From: Superficieibacter sp. HKU1
GTDB taxonomy: Bacteria; Pseudomonadota; Gammaproteobacteria; Enterobacterales; Enterobacteriaceae
DNA: 64,000 bases
Direction: 5' to 3'
Assembly (NCBI RefSeq): GCF_029319185.1
Contig: NZ_CP119754.1
Coordinates: 3,720,001 to 3,784,000 of the forward strand
A model generated the notes under the pieces. The model did not search any database. It was given only the letters and a program-made list of their open reading frames with translations, and was not told where the DNA came from. Position numbers and translations under genes: made by a program. The first letter of the stretch is position 1. Every line of letters begins with the position of its first letter. This document shows positions 51,283-60,683 of this stretch, in pieces.

Positions 51283-52176
51283 ATGAAACGTCCGGACTAC
51301 AGAACGTTACAGGCGCTGGATGCGGTCATTCGTGAACGCGGATTTGAACGCGCTGCGCAAAAGCTATGTATTACCCAGTCCGCCGTCTCACAGCGTATTA
51401 AACAGCTGGAAAATATGTTTGGACAGCCGCTGCTGGTGCGTACCGTGCCACCACGGCCAACGGAACAGGGACAAAAACTGCTGGCGCTGCTGCGTCAGGT
51501 TGAAATGCTGGAAGATGAATGGCTGGGCGATGAACAGACCGGTTCAACGCCGCTGCTGCTGTCGCTGGCGGTCAACGCCGACAGTCTGGCAACCTGGCTG
51601 CTGCCCGCGCTGGCCCCCGTGCTGGTGGACTCGCCCATTCGTCTGAATTTACAGGTTGAGGACGAAACCCGGACGCAGGAACGTTTACGCCGTGGTGAAG
51701 TGGTGGGTGCGGTGAGTATCCAGCCGCAGGCGCTGCCGAGCTGTCTGGTGGATCCGCTTGGCGCGCTGGATTACCTTTTCGTCGCATCAAAAGAGTTTGC
51801 GGCACGCTACTTTCCCAACGGCGTCACCCGCTCGGCCCTGCTGAAAGCGCCTGCCGTCGCCTTCGATCATCTCGACGATATGCATCAGGCTTTTCTTCAG
51901 CAAAATTTTGACCTGCCGCCGGGCAGCGTGCCCTGCCATATCGTCAACTCATCGGAAGCCTTCGTGCAGCTGGCGCGTCAGGGCACCACCTGTTGTATGA
52001 TCCCGCATCTGCAGATTGAGAAAGAACTGGAAAGCGGCGAGCTGATTGACCTGACGCCAGGCCTGTATCAGCGCCGGATGCTGTACTGGCACCGTTTTGC
52101 GCCAGAAAGCCGGATGATGCGTAAAGTGACCGATGCCCTGCTGGAGCACGGTCACCGGGTGCTGCGCCAGGTTTAA
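51283..52176 (+). CDS. argP: LysR-family regulator ArgP (IciA)
   Basis: The 297-residue regulator controls argO and other genes in response to arginine and lysine. N-terminal helix-turn-helix: GFERAAQKLCITQSAVSQRI. Length equals E. coli ArgP. It lies close to its target argO, as in E. coli. Confidence 0.97.
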   Translation: MKRPDYRTLQALDAVIRERGFERAAQKLCITQSAVSQRIKQLENMFGQPLLVRTVPPRPTEQGQKLLALLRQVEMLEDEWLGDEQTGSTPLLLSLAVNADSLATWLLPALAPVLVDSPIRLNLQVEDETRTQERLRRGEVVGAVSIQPQALPSCLVDPLGALDYLFVASKEFAARYFPNGVTRSALLKAPAVAFDHLDDMHQAFLQQNFDLPPGSVPCHIVNSSEAFVQLARQGTTCCMIPHLQIEKELESGELIDLTPGLYQRRMLYWHRFAPESRMMRKVTDALLEHGHRVLRQV

Positions 52177-52182
52177 GCAAAC

Positions 52183-52211
52183 GCCCCTCCTGCAGGAAGG
52201 AGGGGCAGATT
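52183..52211. terminator. terminator between argP and yggE
   Basis: GCCCCTCCT and AGGAGGGGC make a 9-bp stem with a short loop, followed by AGATTTT. It lies between two converging genes. Confidence 0.8.
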
Positions 52212-52216
52212 TTGCG

Positions 52217-52975
52217 CTACTGTGCTTTTTGCGGCGCCTCAGGCGCTGTCGTGGCACGGGTATCTCCCTGTGCCGGTTCCAGCTCAAACACCACATCTAC
52301 CTGGTCGTCAAACTGAATCGTTGCCTGCTCATAGCTCTCCTGCGCGGTTGTTGACGCCGCGTCCGCTTTCATCATCCGCACCATTGGGCTCGGCTGATAG
52401 TTGGAGACGTGATAGCGCACGCTGTACACAGGACCCAATGTTCCTTTAAAGCCAGAGGCCAGCTCCTGCGCCTGACGTACCGCGTCATCAATCGCCGCTT
52501 TACGCGCCTGATCTTTATACGCTTCAGGCTTTGCCACGCCCAGCGACACGGAACGAATTTCATTCAGTCCGGCTTTCAGCGCGCCATCCAGCAGCGCGTT
52601 AAGCTTATCCAGCTCACGCAGCGTCACCTCAACCGTTCTTACCGCCTGATACCCTTTCAGGATGCTTTTCCCGTTCTGATAATCATAATCCGGCTGGGTG
52701 CGCAAATTGGCAGAGCGAATGTCCTTTTTAGTGACGCCGTTCTGTTCGAGGAACGTAAGATACTGTGCAACACGATCGTCTGCTTGTTTCTTCGCCGACG
52801 CCGCATCTTTTGCCGCGATATTCACTTCAATCGCCAGCGTCGCGATATCCGGCACGGCATCCACGCTGGCCGTCCCTGAAGTAACAATATGCGGACCATT
52901 CGGCAACTCATTTGCCGTGGCCGTCATTGCGCCAAAACTCACCAGGGCCGCCAGGGCCATCATGTTAAACTTCAC
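52217..52975 (-). CDS. yggE: SIMPL-domain (DUF541) periplasmic protein YggE
   Basis: The 252-residue precursor starts at GTG 52975, which follows GGAGG, and has a signal peptide ending near TATA-NEL. The mature part is one SIMPL domain and aligns with E. coli YggE, linked there to oxidative stress defence. The frame extends to 53002 but would place the ribosome site inside the gene. Confidence 0.93.
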   Translation of the reverse strand: MKFNMMALAALVSFGAMTATANELPNGPHIVTSGTASVDAVPDIATLAIEVNIAAKDAASAKKQADDRVAQYLTFLEQNGVTKKDIRSANLRTQPDYDYQNGKSILKGYQAVRTVEVTLRELDKLNALLDGALKAGLNEIRSVSLGVAKPEAYKDQARKAAIDDAVRQAQELASGFKGTLGPVYSVRYHVSNYQPSPMVRMMKADAASTTAQESYEQATIQFDDQVDVVFELEPAQGDTRATTAPEAPQKAQ

Positions 52976-53065
52976 TGTCGAACCTCCATTTGCATTAAGC
53001 ACTTACTAAGAGAGCACATGCCAGCAAGCTTAGCCTCTGCCCGCAGAAAGTCCATCAGACAACGC

Positions 53066-53701
53066 TTAGTTAAACAGCGCCTGAATATGGTTCACCCCTT
53101 CTTTCGCCAGCTGAAAAGCAATAAACCACATCACGCAGCCCACCACGATATTAATGATGCGCTGGGCTTTTGCCGTACGCAGGCGAGGCGCCAGCCATGC
53201 GGCCAGCAGGGCCAGGCCGAAAAACCACAGAAACGAGGCGCTGACCGTGCCCGCGGCAAACCAGCGCCGCGGCACGCTTTCCAGCTGTCCGCCGAGACTG
53301 CCCAGCACCACGAAGGTATCCAGATAGACGTGCGGATTCAGCCAGGTGACCGCCAGCATCGTGGCGATAATTTTCCATCGTCCCTGCTTCATGATCTCCG
53401 CGCTGACAAGCTCAAGATTACTGCTCAATGCCGTTCTCAGCGCGCCGAAACCATACCACAGCAAAAAGGCCACCCCGCCCCAGGTGACGGCGGCCAGCAG
53501 CCAGGGCGACTGCATCAGCAGCGCGCTACCGCCAAATACGCCTGCGCAGATGAGCGCCATATCGCTCATCGCACAAAGAAAGGCGATCATGATGTGATAC
53601 TGCCGACGAATGCCCTGATTCATCACAAAAGCATTTTGCGGACCGAGCGGCAGGATCATCGCTGAGCCAAGAATAAGCCCCTGAAAATAATAAGATAACA
53701 C
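53066..53701 (-). CDS. argO: L-arginine exporter ArgO
   Basis: The 211-residue LysE-family exporter has about six membrane helices and the early motif GPQNAFVMNQGIRRQ. It pumps out arginine and canavanine in the inner membrane and is activated by ArgP. Length equals E. coli ArgO. Confidence 0.97.
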   Translation of the reverse strand: MLSYYFQGLILGSAMILPLGPQNAFVMNQGIRRQYHIMIAFLCAMSDMALICAGVFGGSALLMQSPWLLAAVTWGGVAFLLWYGFGALRTALSSNLELVSAEIMKQGRWKIIATMLAVTWLNPHVYLDTFVVLGSLGGQLESVPRRWFAAGTVSASFLWFFGLALLAAWLAPRLRTAKAQRIINIVVGCVMWFIAFQLAKEGVNHIQALFN

Positions 53702-53910
53702 GTTAACATACCCGTACTGATTGCCAATGGCGCAGACTATAGCTCACTGTTTTTATTAGCGGAAATTGATAATTTTAATCATCGATAAATTTTGTTAATA
53801 ATCGCAAACGGGAGCGCTTCACTTTCAGAATTTATAAAGATGCTTTTCCATACAATCCAGGGCGGCAAGCGTACACTCTCATTATCACGCTTTCCTTCAA
53901 AGGATTTGAT

Positions 53911-54951
53911 ATGGTCCCTCCCCTTTTTCGCTCTACATTACTCGGGCTACTTTTTTTCACGCTGCCCGCCATGGCGGCTCCAAAAGTGCTGCGCTATACC
54001 GACCATGAACCCTACGGCGGCATGCGTACCCGGCTTATCAACGATGTTTTCTTTGCGGCAATAGAAAAAGAGTCGCAGGGACGTCTCAAAGTAGAAGCGC
54101 ACTGGAATGGCGAAAACTCAATTAGCTATAACGCGCTGGCGACCATCAGCGACGGTAGCAAAGCCGATATGGGCATTGTGGTGCCAGAGTACACGGCCAG
54201 ACAGCTGCCGCTGCATCAAATCTTCAAGAGTTTTGCTATCGGTCCGGAACATGGCGCTCAGCAGGTCGAGTTCTTCCGTCGCGTGTATCACGACGTGCCG
54301 GAATTTAACGCTGAGCTGGATCGCAACAATCTGGTCAATCTGCAATTTTTTCTCGGTTATCCGGTGGGCTTTTTTACCGCGAAGCCGCTGAAATCCCTAA
54401 CTGATTTACAAGGTACGACCTGGCGGACAGCCAGCTTCTGGCATCAGGCGTATTTACATAATACCGGCGCAAAAACCGTGACATTGCCGTGGAATAACGG
54501 CATCACCACCGCGTTACAGGACGGCCGTCTGGACGGGCTGATGGTTAACCTGGACAGCGGCTACGACATCCACGCCGAACGTGCCGCACCGAATATTCTG
54601 CTCTCACCTTCCCTGTGGCTGGGCCATGTTTATCTGTTAACGATGAACAAAAAAACGTGGGAAAGCCTTGAAGCGCGCGATCGACAGGCTATTCAACGTG
54701 CGGCGGCAACAACCCAACAGGCACTGGGCGCGGCGCTGGAGAATAATCTGACGACGATGGTTACAACGCTGGAGCAGGAAGGCGCACACGTTCGCTATCT
54801 GAACAAAGAAGAGCTTAGCGCGTGGCAGAACGCCATCAATTACCCGCAGGTTCAGGCGCAGTGGGTAGAGAAGCAGAAAAGCGAAGGGGTTAATAATGCC
54901 GGAGAGGTGATGCAAAAGGTGAGCGCACTGCTTGACGAAACCCGCCGCTAA
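53911..54951 (+). CDS. orphan TRAP-type solute-binding protein (DctP family)
   Basis: The 346-residue precursor has a signal peptide ending AMA (residue 22). The mature protein fits DctP-type TRAP binding proteins: an early LNxxxF-like pattern (RLINDVFFAAIEKESQGRL), the ligand-binding Arg in QGTTWRTAS and the segment VTLPWNNGITTALQDGRLDG. TRAP transporters need membrane subunits DctQ and DctM, and none are encoded nearby, so it either works with a distant pair or has another role. It stands alone between argO and mscS, where K-12 has no such gene. A C4-dicarboxylate or related carboxylate ligand is likely. Confidence 0.85.
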   Translation: MVPPLFRSTLLGLLFFTLPAMAAPKVLRYTDHEPYGGMRTRLINDVFFAAIEKESQGRLKVEAHWNGENSISYNALATISDGSKADMGIVVPEYTARQLPLHQIFKSFAIGPEHGAQQVEFFRRVYHDVPEFNAELDRNNLVNLQFFLGYPVGFFTAKPLKSLTDLQGTTWRTASFWHQAYLHNTGAKTVTLPWNNGITTALQDGRLDGLMVNLDSGYDIHAERAAPNILLSPSLWLGHVYLLTMNKKTWESLEARDRQAIQRAAATTQQALGAALENNLTTMVTTLEQEGAHVRYLNKEELSAWQNAINYPQVQAQWVEKQKSEGVNNAGEVMQKVSALLDETRR

Positions 54952-54957
54952 AACCGT

Positions 54958-54988
54958 GGTCGCCCCATCGTTTATGACAGGGGCGACC
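54958..54988. terminator. hairpin between the TRAP-type gene and mscS
   Basis: GGTCGCCCC and GGGGCGACC are perfect 9-base arms around a 13-base loop, just after the binding-protein stop and before the mscS stop. No T run follows. Confidence 0.6.
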
Positions 54989-54999
54989 ATATATATCGC

Positions 55000-55875
55000 T
55001 TAGTGCTTCACTAAGTCGACTTCTTTTTCCTGTTTCACCCGTTTGAGGTTCACATCCATTTGCTGATATGGGAATTCAATGCCCTGCGCATCAAACTCGC
55101 GTTTAATACGCTCCAGCACATCCCAGTATACGTTTTGCAGATCGCTGCTCTGACTCCAGATGCGGATCACAAAATTCACCTGGGACGCAGCCAGCTCGTT
55201 CATACGCACCGTCTTTTCGCGATCTTTGAGAATACGCTCATCGGACTCGATAATATTGGTCAGGATCTTTCTCACCTGGTCGATATCCGCGTCATAGGAG
55301 ACACCGATGACCAGTTCGTTACGACGTACCGGTTCGCGCGAGTAGTTAATGATGTTCCCGGAAATGATTTTACCGTTCGGGATCACGACATAGCGGCCAT
55401 CCGCCGAACGCAGCGTGGTGGAGAAAATTTGCACGTGCAGCACGGTCCCGGCCACGCCGCCTAAATCCACGTATTCACCGGAACGGAAGTGGCGGAAGAT
55501 GACCAGCAGCACACCTGCCGCAAGGTTGGAGAGCGAGCCCTGCAAAGCCAGGCCGACGGCCAGACCGGCAGCACCCAGCACCGCGATCACCGAGGCGGTC
55601 TGCACTCCGACGCGCCCAAGGGCAGCAATGAGCGTAAAGCCGATGATGCCATAGCGTACCAGCGCGGACAGAAAGTCCGCGACGGTGGCATCGATATGAC
55701 GCGAGATCATCAGGCGATCCACGGCCTTTGAAACGACGCGCGCGACAATCACCCCGACGATAATAATGGCAATAGCGGCGACAATGTTAACCACATAGCT
55801 CAGCAGCAGCGCCTGATTGTTTACCAGCCAGGAGCCAGCATTGTTAATGCTGTCCACAACGTTCAAATCTTCCAT
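55000..55875 (-). CDS. mscS: small-conductance mechanosensitive channel MscS
   Basis: The 291-residue inner-membrane channel opens under membrane tension to protect from osmotic downshock. Three N-terminal helices are followed by the Gly/Ala-rich pore helix (LGAAGLAVGLALQGSLSNLA) and the cytoplasmic vestibule. It is five residues longer than E. coli MscS (286). It lies upstream of the fbaA terminator, reading leftward. Confidence 0.97.
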   Translation of the reverse strand: MEDLNVVDSINNAGSWLVNNQALLLSYVVNIVAAIAIIIVGVIVARVVSKAVDRLMISRHIDATVADFLSALVRYGIIGFTLIAALGRVGVQTASVIAVLGAAGLAVGLALQGSLSNLAAGVLLVIFRHFRSGEYVDLGGVAGTVLHVQIFSTTLRSADGRYVVIPNGKIISGNIINYSREPVRRNELVIGVSYDADIDQVRKILTNIIESDERILKDREKTVRMNELAASQVNFVIRIWSQSSDLQNVYWDVLERIKREFDAQGIEFPYQQMDVNLKRVKQEKEVDLVKH

Positions 55876-56198
55876 TCAGCCATCCTTATAGTTACCCAAA
55901 AAGAAAAAAGTCAGTCATCCCCAAAGGAGAAAAGTAAGTTAATAAAGGGTAAACACAAAGCGGAGAAAATGCCAAGTAGATCACAAAACCCTGCAGTTAT
56001 TGTGTTGAATATGCAGCAGAAACCAGCGCGCGGGTGAGGATCGTTGATAACGGAGGTTGTCAGGGGAAACACCGGGATTGGGTTCCCGGAAGGAGGTGCA
56101 ACCCGGTGGTCACCCGGCTTTCCACGGATGATTTACTATCAGCCATAAAAAAGCCCGCTTGCGCGGGCCTTTGAACAACATGAATTTACATGCGTTAA
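55876..56198. other. intergenic region between mscS and fbaA
   Basis: These 323 bases hold the mscS promoter on the left part and the fbaA terminator at 56146-56173. Between them GC-rich short inverted segments (about 56070-56120) are seen, but I recognise no RNA gene or small open frame with a ribosome site. Confidence 0.5.
56146..56173 (-). terminator. terminator of the epd-pgk-fbaA operon
   Basis: On the reverse strand GCCCGC and GCGGGC flank GCAA and are followed by TTTTTTAT. It lies 26 bases after the fbaA stop. Confidence 0.92.
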
Positions 56199-57278
56199 TT
56201 ACAGAACGTCTACCGCGTTCAGCTCTTTGAAAGCCTGTTCCAGACGGGCAATCATGGTTGACTGAGCGGCACGCAGCCACGCACGCGGATCGTAGTATTT
56301 TTTGTTCGGCTGGTCAGCGCCTTTCGGGTTACCCAGCTGGCCCTGCAGATACTCTTCGTTAGTTTTGTAGTAGTTCAGAACACCTTCCCAGGTCGCCCAT
56401 TGGGTATCGGTATCGATGTTCATTTTCACTACGCCGTAGCTGACGGAGTCTTTGATTTCCTGAGCAGTAGAACCAGAACCGCCGTGGAAGACGAAGTTCA
56501 GGCTGTTGTGCGGCAGGTTGTGTTTCTTGGAAACATATTCCTGAGAGTCGCGCAGGATAGTCGGGGTCAGCTTAACGTTACCCGGCTTGTACACGCCGTG
56601 TACGTTACCGAAGGACGCCGCAATGGTGAAACGCGGGCTGATTTTGCTCAGCTCGGTGTACGCATAATCAACGTCTTCCGGCTGGGTGTACAGTGCAGAA
56701 GCGTCCATGTGGCTGTTGTCCACGCCATCTTCTTCACCGCCGGTGCAGCCCAGTTCCAGCTCCAGCGTCATGTCGATTTTAGCCATGCGGGTCAGGTATT
56801 TGGAGCACAGCTCGATGTTTTCTTCCAGAGACTCTTCAGACAGGTCGATCATGTGGGAAGAGAACAGCGGTTTGCCGGTAGCAGCGAAGTGTTTTTCACC
56901 TGCGTCCAGCAGACCGTCGATCCACGGCAGCAGTTTCTTCGCGCAGTGGTCGGTGTGCAGAATAACCGGCACGCCATAATGTTCAGCCATCTGATGCACG
57001 TGATGCGCGCCAGAGATTGCGCCCAGAATTGCAGCACCCTGCGGAACATCGGTTTTCACGCCTTTACCCGCGATAAACTGGGCACCACCGTTAGAGAACT
57101 GAACGATAACCGGTGCTTTAACTTTAGCAGCGGCTTCCAGAACGGCGTTGATAGAGTCTGTACCAACACAGTTAACGGCCGGCAGAGCAAAGTTGTTTTC
57201 TTTTGCTACCTGGAAGACTTTCTGTACGTCATCACCAGTAATTACGCCTGGTTTTACGAAATCAAAAATTTTAGACAT
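56199..57278 (-). CDS. fbaA: fructose-bisphosphate aldolase, class II
   Basis: The 359-residue zinc aldolase splits fructose 1,6-bisphosphate. Zinc-binding and signature segments are seen: LHTDHCAKK, ELELGCTGGEEDG and FVFHGGSGS. Length equals E. coli FbaA. Third gene of epd-pgk-fbaA. Confidence 0.98.
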   Translation of the reverse strand: MSKIFDFVKPGVITGDDVQKVFQVAKENNFALPAVNCVGTDSINAVLEAAAKVKAPVIVQFSNGGAQFIAGKGVKTDVPQGAAILGAISGAHHVHQMAEHYGVPVILHTDHCAKKLLPWIDGLLDAGEKHFAATGKPLFSSHMIDLSEESLEENIELCSKYLTRMAKIDMTLELELGCTGGEEDGVDNSHMDASALYTQPEDVDYAYTELSKISPRFTIAASFGNVHGVYKPGNVKLTPTILRDSQEYVSKKHNLPHNSLNFVFHGGSGSTAQEIKDSVSYGVVKMNIDTDTQWATWEGVLNYYKTNEEYLQGQLGNPKGADQPNKKYYDPRAWLRAAQSTMIARLEQAFKELNAVDVL

Positions 57279-57351
57279 GTTACGTAGTCCTGTATCGTCG
57301 GGCCTGAGAAAAATATCTGCCGTGCTGAGTGTCAGTACGGCCAGAAAACAG

Positions 57352-57371
57352 CGGGCAGGAAACCCTGCCCG
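57352..57371 (-). terminator. hairpin between pgk and fbaA
   Basis: CGGGCAGG and CCTGCCCG are perfect 8-base arms with a 4-base loop, followed on the reverse strand by GCTGTTTTCTGG. It may end part of the transcripts or protect their 3' ends. Confidence 0.55.
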
Positions 57372-57380
57372 TAGTAACGA

Positions 57381-58544
57381 TTACTTCTTCGCACGCTCTT
57401 CGAGCATGGCTACTGCTGGCAATACTTTGCCTTCCACGAATTCGAGGAATGCGCCGCCGCCAGTAGAGATATAGGAGATTTTGTCAGCAATACCGAACAG
57501 ATCGATAGCTGCCAGAGTGTCGCCGCCGCCTGCGATAGAGAACGCTTCGCTGTCAGCAATCGCGTTAGCGATAACTTCAGTGCCTTTACGGAAGTTAGCG
57601 AACTCGAATACGCCAACCGGACCATTCCACAGGATGGTTTTGGCGTTTTTCAGAATTTCAGCCAGTTTCTCAGCGGAAGCATCGCCCAGGTCGAGGATCT
57701 GCTCGTCATCTTTGATGTCGTTAACAGATTTCAGGGTTGCAGTAGCCGTTTCAGAGAACTCGGTCGCTACGCGAACGTCCGTCGGAACCGGAATATCGCA
57801 GGTGGTCAGCAGACGTTTGGCTTCATCAACCAGGTCTGCTTCATACAGGGATTTACCCACGTTATGACCCTGAGCGGCAACGAAGGTGTTAGCGATACCG
57901 CCACCCACAATCAGCTGGTCAGCGATTTTAGACAGGGAATCCAGAACGGTCAGTTTGGTAGAAACTTTAGAACCACCAACGATAGCCACCATCGGGCGAG
58001 CCGGTTCTTTCAGTGCTTTACCCAGCGCTTCCAGTTCGTCAGCCAGCAGCGGACCTGCACAGGCTACATCAGCAAATTTGCCGATACCGTGAGTGGAAGC
58101 CTGCGCACGGTGCGCCGTACCGAAAGCATCCATAACGAACACGTCACACAGCGCTGCGTATTTTTTGGACAGTGCTTCGTCGTCTTTTTTCTCGCCTTTA
58201 TTAAAGCGAACGTTTTCCAGAACGACCAGCTCACCTTCAGCCACTTCAACGCCGTCAAGGTAGTCTTTTACCAGACGAACCGGGCTGGAGAGTTTGTCTT
58301 TCAGATAGTTTACTACCGGCAGCAGAGAGAATTCTTCATTGTACTCGCCTTCGGTAGGACGACCCAGGTGAGAAGTAACCATCACTTTAGCACCCTGTTT
58401 CAGGGCCAGTTCGATGGTCGGCAGGGAAGCACGGATACGCGCATCGCTGGTTACTTTCCCTTCTTTAACTGGTACGTTCAGATCCGCACGGATAAAAACA
58501 CGTTTACCAGCAAGATCCAGATCGGTCATCTTAATTACAGACAT
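57381..58544 (-). CDS. pgk: phosphoglycerate kinase
   Basis: The 387-residue glycolytic kinase makes ATP from 1,3-bisphosphoglycerate. It shows the N-domain start KRVFIRADLNVP, the SHLGRP loop and the C-domain nucleotide loop GGGDTLAA. Length equals E. coli Pgk. Confidence 0.98.
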   Translation of the reverse strand: MSVIKMTDLDLAGKRVFIRADLNVPVKEGKVTSDARIRASLPTIELALKQGAKVMVTSHLGRPTEGEYNEEFSLLPVVNYLKDKLSSPVRLVKDYLDGVEVAEGELVVLENVRFNKGEKKDDEALSKKYAALCDVFVMDAFGTAHRAQASTHGIGKFADVACAGPLLADELEALGKALKEPARPMVAIVGGSKVSTKLTVLDSLSKIADQLIVGGGIANTFVAAQGHNVGKSLYEADLVDEAKRLLTTCDIPVPTDVRVATEFSETATATLKSVNDIKDDEQILDLGDASAEKLAEILKNAKTILWNGPVGVFEFANFRKGTEVIANAIADSEAFSIAGGGDTLAAIDLFGIADKISYISTGGGAFLEFVEGKVLPAVAMLEERAKK

Positions 58545-58593
58545 GGTGAATCCTCTCGTTGATTCTTAAAGTTTTGCAGGCGCAACAAGCGCC

Positions 58594-59613
58594 CTACCTG
58601 AAACCAATAGCTGCCATCGCTAACGTCGTATCGAGCATTCGGTTAGCAAAGCCCCATTCATTATCGCACCAGACGAGTGTCTTAATCAGGTGCGCCCCAC
58701 TTACCCGCGTTTGCGTGCCGTCGACAATGGCACTGTGCGGATCGTGGTTAAAATCAGTTGAGACCAACGGTAATTCCGTATAGTCAACTATACCATGAAA
58801 TGCTCCCTGCGCTGCTTTTTGCAGCAACAGGTTGACTTCACACGCTTTTACCGGCTGCTTCACGGTAACGCTAAGGTCGATAGCCGTCACGTTAATCGTT
58901 GGTACGCGAACGGCAATCGCTTCAAAGCAGTCATCAAACTGCGGCAGGATACGGGCAATACCTGCCGCCAGTTTTGTATCAACCGGAATAATAGACTGGC
59001 TGGCCGCACGCGTGCGCCTGAGGTCAGGATGGTACGCGTCAATCACCTGTTGATCGTGCATCGCAGAGTGAATGGTCGTGACCGTGCCCGACTCAATGGC
59101 AAAGGCATCATCCAGCAGTTTAATAACGGGAATTATACAGTTTGTGGTACAGGAAGCGTTGGAAACAATGCGGTGCCCGGCTTGCAGAGCGTCATGATTG
59201 ACGCCGTAGACCACGGTCGCATCAAGATCGTTACTGCCGGGGTGAGAAAAGAGGACCTTCTTCGCGCCAGCGGCCAGATGGGCCTCACCGTGCTGGCGGT
59301 TGCCGTAAACGCCGGTACAGTCCAGGACGATATCCACGCCCAGTTCACGCCACGGCAGCGCGTCAATAGTACGTTCATGGAGCAGGCGAATAGCATCATC
59401 ACCGACGAAAAGTTGCTCACGCTCCTGGCGAACCTCCCAGGCAAAGCGTCCGTGGCTGGTATCGTATTTCAATAAATGCGCGATGCCTGCGGCATCCGCC
59501 AGTTCATTGATTGCCACCACGGTGATTTCCGCCCGGCGTCCGGATTCATATAACGCACGAACCACGTTACGCCCGATGCGACCGAAGCCATTAATCGCTA
59601 CGCGTACGGTCAT
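58594..59613 (-). CDS. epd: D-erythrose-4-phosphate dehydrogenase
   Basis: The 339-residue GAPDH-like enzyme makes erythronate 4-phosphate for pyridoxal phosphate synthesis. It has INGFGRIGRNV at the N-terminus and the catalytic Cys in SNASCTTNC near 155. ATG 59613 gives the E. coli length. It is the first gene of epd-pgk-fbaA; CRP-like and Cra-like sites lie upstream. Confidence 0.97.
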   Translation of the reverse strand: MTVRVAINGFGRIGRNVVRALYESGRRAEITVVAINELADAAGIAHLLKYDTSHGRFAWEVRQEREQLFVGDDAIRLLHERTIDALPWRELGVDIVLDCTGVYGNRQHGEAHLAAGAKKVLFSHPGSNDLDATVVYGVNHDALQAGHRIVSNASCTTNCIIPVIKLLDDAFAIESGTVTTIHSAMHDQQVIDAYHPDLRRTRAASQSIIPVDTKLAAGIARILPQFDDCFEAIAVRVPTINVTAIDLSVTVKQPVKACEVNLLLQKAAQGAFHGIVDYTELPLVSTDFNHDPHSAIVDGTQTRVSGAHLIKTLVWCDNEWGFANRMLDTTLAMAAIGFR

Positions 59614-59733
59614 AGATCTCCTGCAAAACACCCTGATCCCGTGAAGCTGACAGAGTAATGCAGCTACACATTAAGGGAAACCTTGCCTGTCACAAACTGC
59701 GACTGATTGGTTAATTGTCGAACGTTTAATCGA

Positions 59734-59747
59734 CTGAAACGGTTCAG
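59734..59747. promoter_or_regulatory. Cra (FruR) binding site upstream of epd
   Basis: CTGAAACGGTTCAG is a near-perfect palindrome that fits the Cra consensus TGAAWCSNTTCA. It is about 121 bases before the epd start. Confidence 0.8.
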
Positions 59748-59805
59748 CTAGGATAAGGGAATTGTGGAATAAAAGGAATCCATGCCGCCCGGGTTAGCAC
59801 ATTTA

Positions 59806-59821
59806 TCTGATCTACGTCACA
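59806..59821. promoter_or_regulatory. CRP-like binding site upstream of epd
   Basis: TCTGA-TCTACG-TCACA differs from the core TGTGA-N6-TCACA by one base. It lies about 195 bases before the epd start, beyond the Cra site. Confidence 0.65.
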
Positions 59822-59975
59822 TTTCGCCGCACGTTGCGGGAGCATTTATTCCGTGACCGGAATCAAGCTCCGCTGGCCCTGCCTTCCCGGCAAGCTGTCG
59901 TTGACGTTGCCCATCGCCAGTAATGGCGCTTCCAGCGATGCAGGGCCACAAAATCCGGGCAACAGGGTATACGGG

Positions 59976-60683
59976 TTAACAGTGATAGCCACCTTCCGGC
60001 GTCATCTCCAGCGTAAGATCGGCGGGCAGGCTATCGGCCAGCACGCGATCCACGTTAGGGCCATCGGTGCGCAGATAAAATGCCTGTGCCTCTTGTGCCG
60101 ACAAGCCACCGGCGATTTTGCGGTTAATAAGCCGCTGCCGGAGCACGTCCGGCGGTGCCTTGATAAAAATCGAAAAATCACAGAATTCATGCAACGCCCG
60201 CCAGCGATCGTCGTTCAGCAGCAGCCAGTTGCCTTCGACAATAACAAGCGGCGCAGTAACCTGAATCGCCGCTTCCTCGGGATCGTGTTTCTGACGGTCG
60301 TATTGCGGCCAGCGTCCCTCACCTTCGCGGATCTGCCGCAGATTCTGCGCCAGCTTTTCCACATCGAAGGTTTCCGGCGCGCCTTTGAACGGCCGCAAGC
60401 CCGTTTCATCCAGCCAGCGATTGTAGTGATGAAAGCCATCCATCGGCAGCGTCTGAAGTGCCGGGAGCGTCGGGTCCTGGCGGGAGAGCGTTTCCCAGAA
60501 GGTCGTTAAGGTGGATTTTCCCGTCCCCGGCGGGGCGCTGAGAAAAATAATCGTGCGGGGATAAGGCGAGGTGGAGCGTATCTTTTCCAGGCGGTGCAAC
60601 AGCGGTTTATGGACGGTCTCAATTTCACTTTCTGCGTAATCAACTTCTGTCCGTAGCCCGTTAACCATCAGGGATATTTTCAC
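59976..60683 (-). CDS. yggC: P-loop kinase-like protein YggC (PanK/PRK-type fold)
   Basis: The 235-residue protein has the Walker A loop SAPPGTGKSTL at about 49-59, the segment PMDGFHHYNRWLD and VIVEGNWLLL, typical of the uridine kinase/phosphoribulokinase-like group. It aligns with E. coli YggC. Substrate is not established. It overlaps yggD by four bases, as part of the yggDC pair in the cmt region. Confidence 0.94.
   Translation of the reverse strand: MKISLMVNGLRTEVDYAESEIETVHKPLLHRLEKIRSTSPYPRTIIFLSAPPGTGKSTLTTFWETLSRQDPTLPALQTLPMDGFHHYNRWLDETGLRPFKGAPETFDVEKLAQNLRQIREGEGRWPQYDRQKHDPEEAAIQVTAPLVIVEGNWLLLNDDRWRALHEFCDFSIFIKAPPDVLRQRLINRKIAGGLSAQEAQAFYLRTDGPNVDRVLADSLPADLTLEMTPEGGYHC

Larger units (their letters stand above)
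59614..59975 (-). other. epd promoter region
   Basis: This 362-base gap between epd and yggC contains a Cra-like palindrome (59734-59747) and a CRP-like site (59806-59821), both listed separately. In E. coli the epd promoter is under CRP and Cra control. An open frame on the plus strand from 59853 runs antisense into yggC and is not a gene. The part 59850-59975 holds nothing I recognise. Confidence 0.6.

Noticed and set aside
59853..60509. A 218-codon plus-strand frame between epd and yggC
   Set aside because: Most of it is antisense to yggC, and the start lies in the epd promoter region; no recognisable product.
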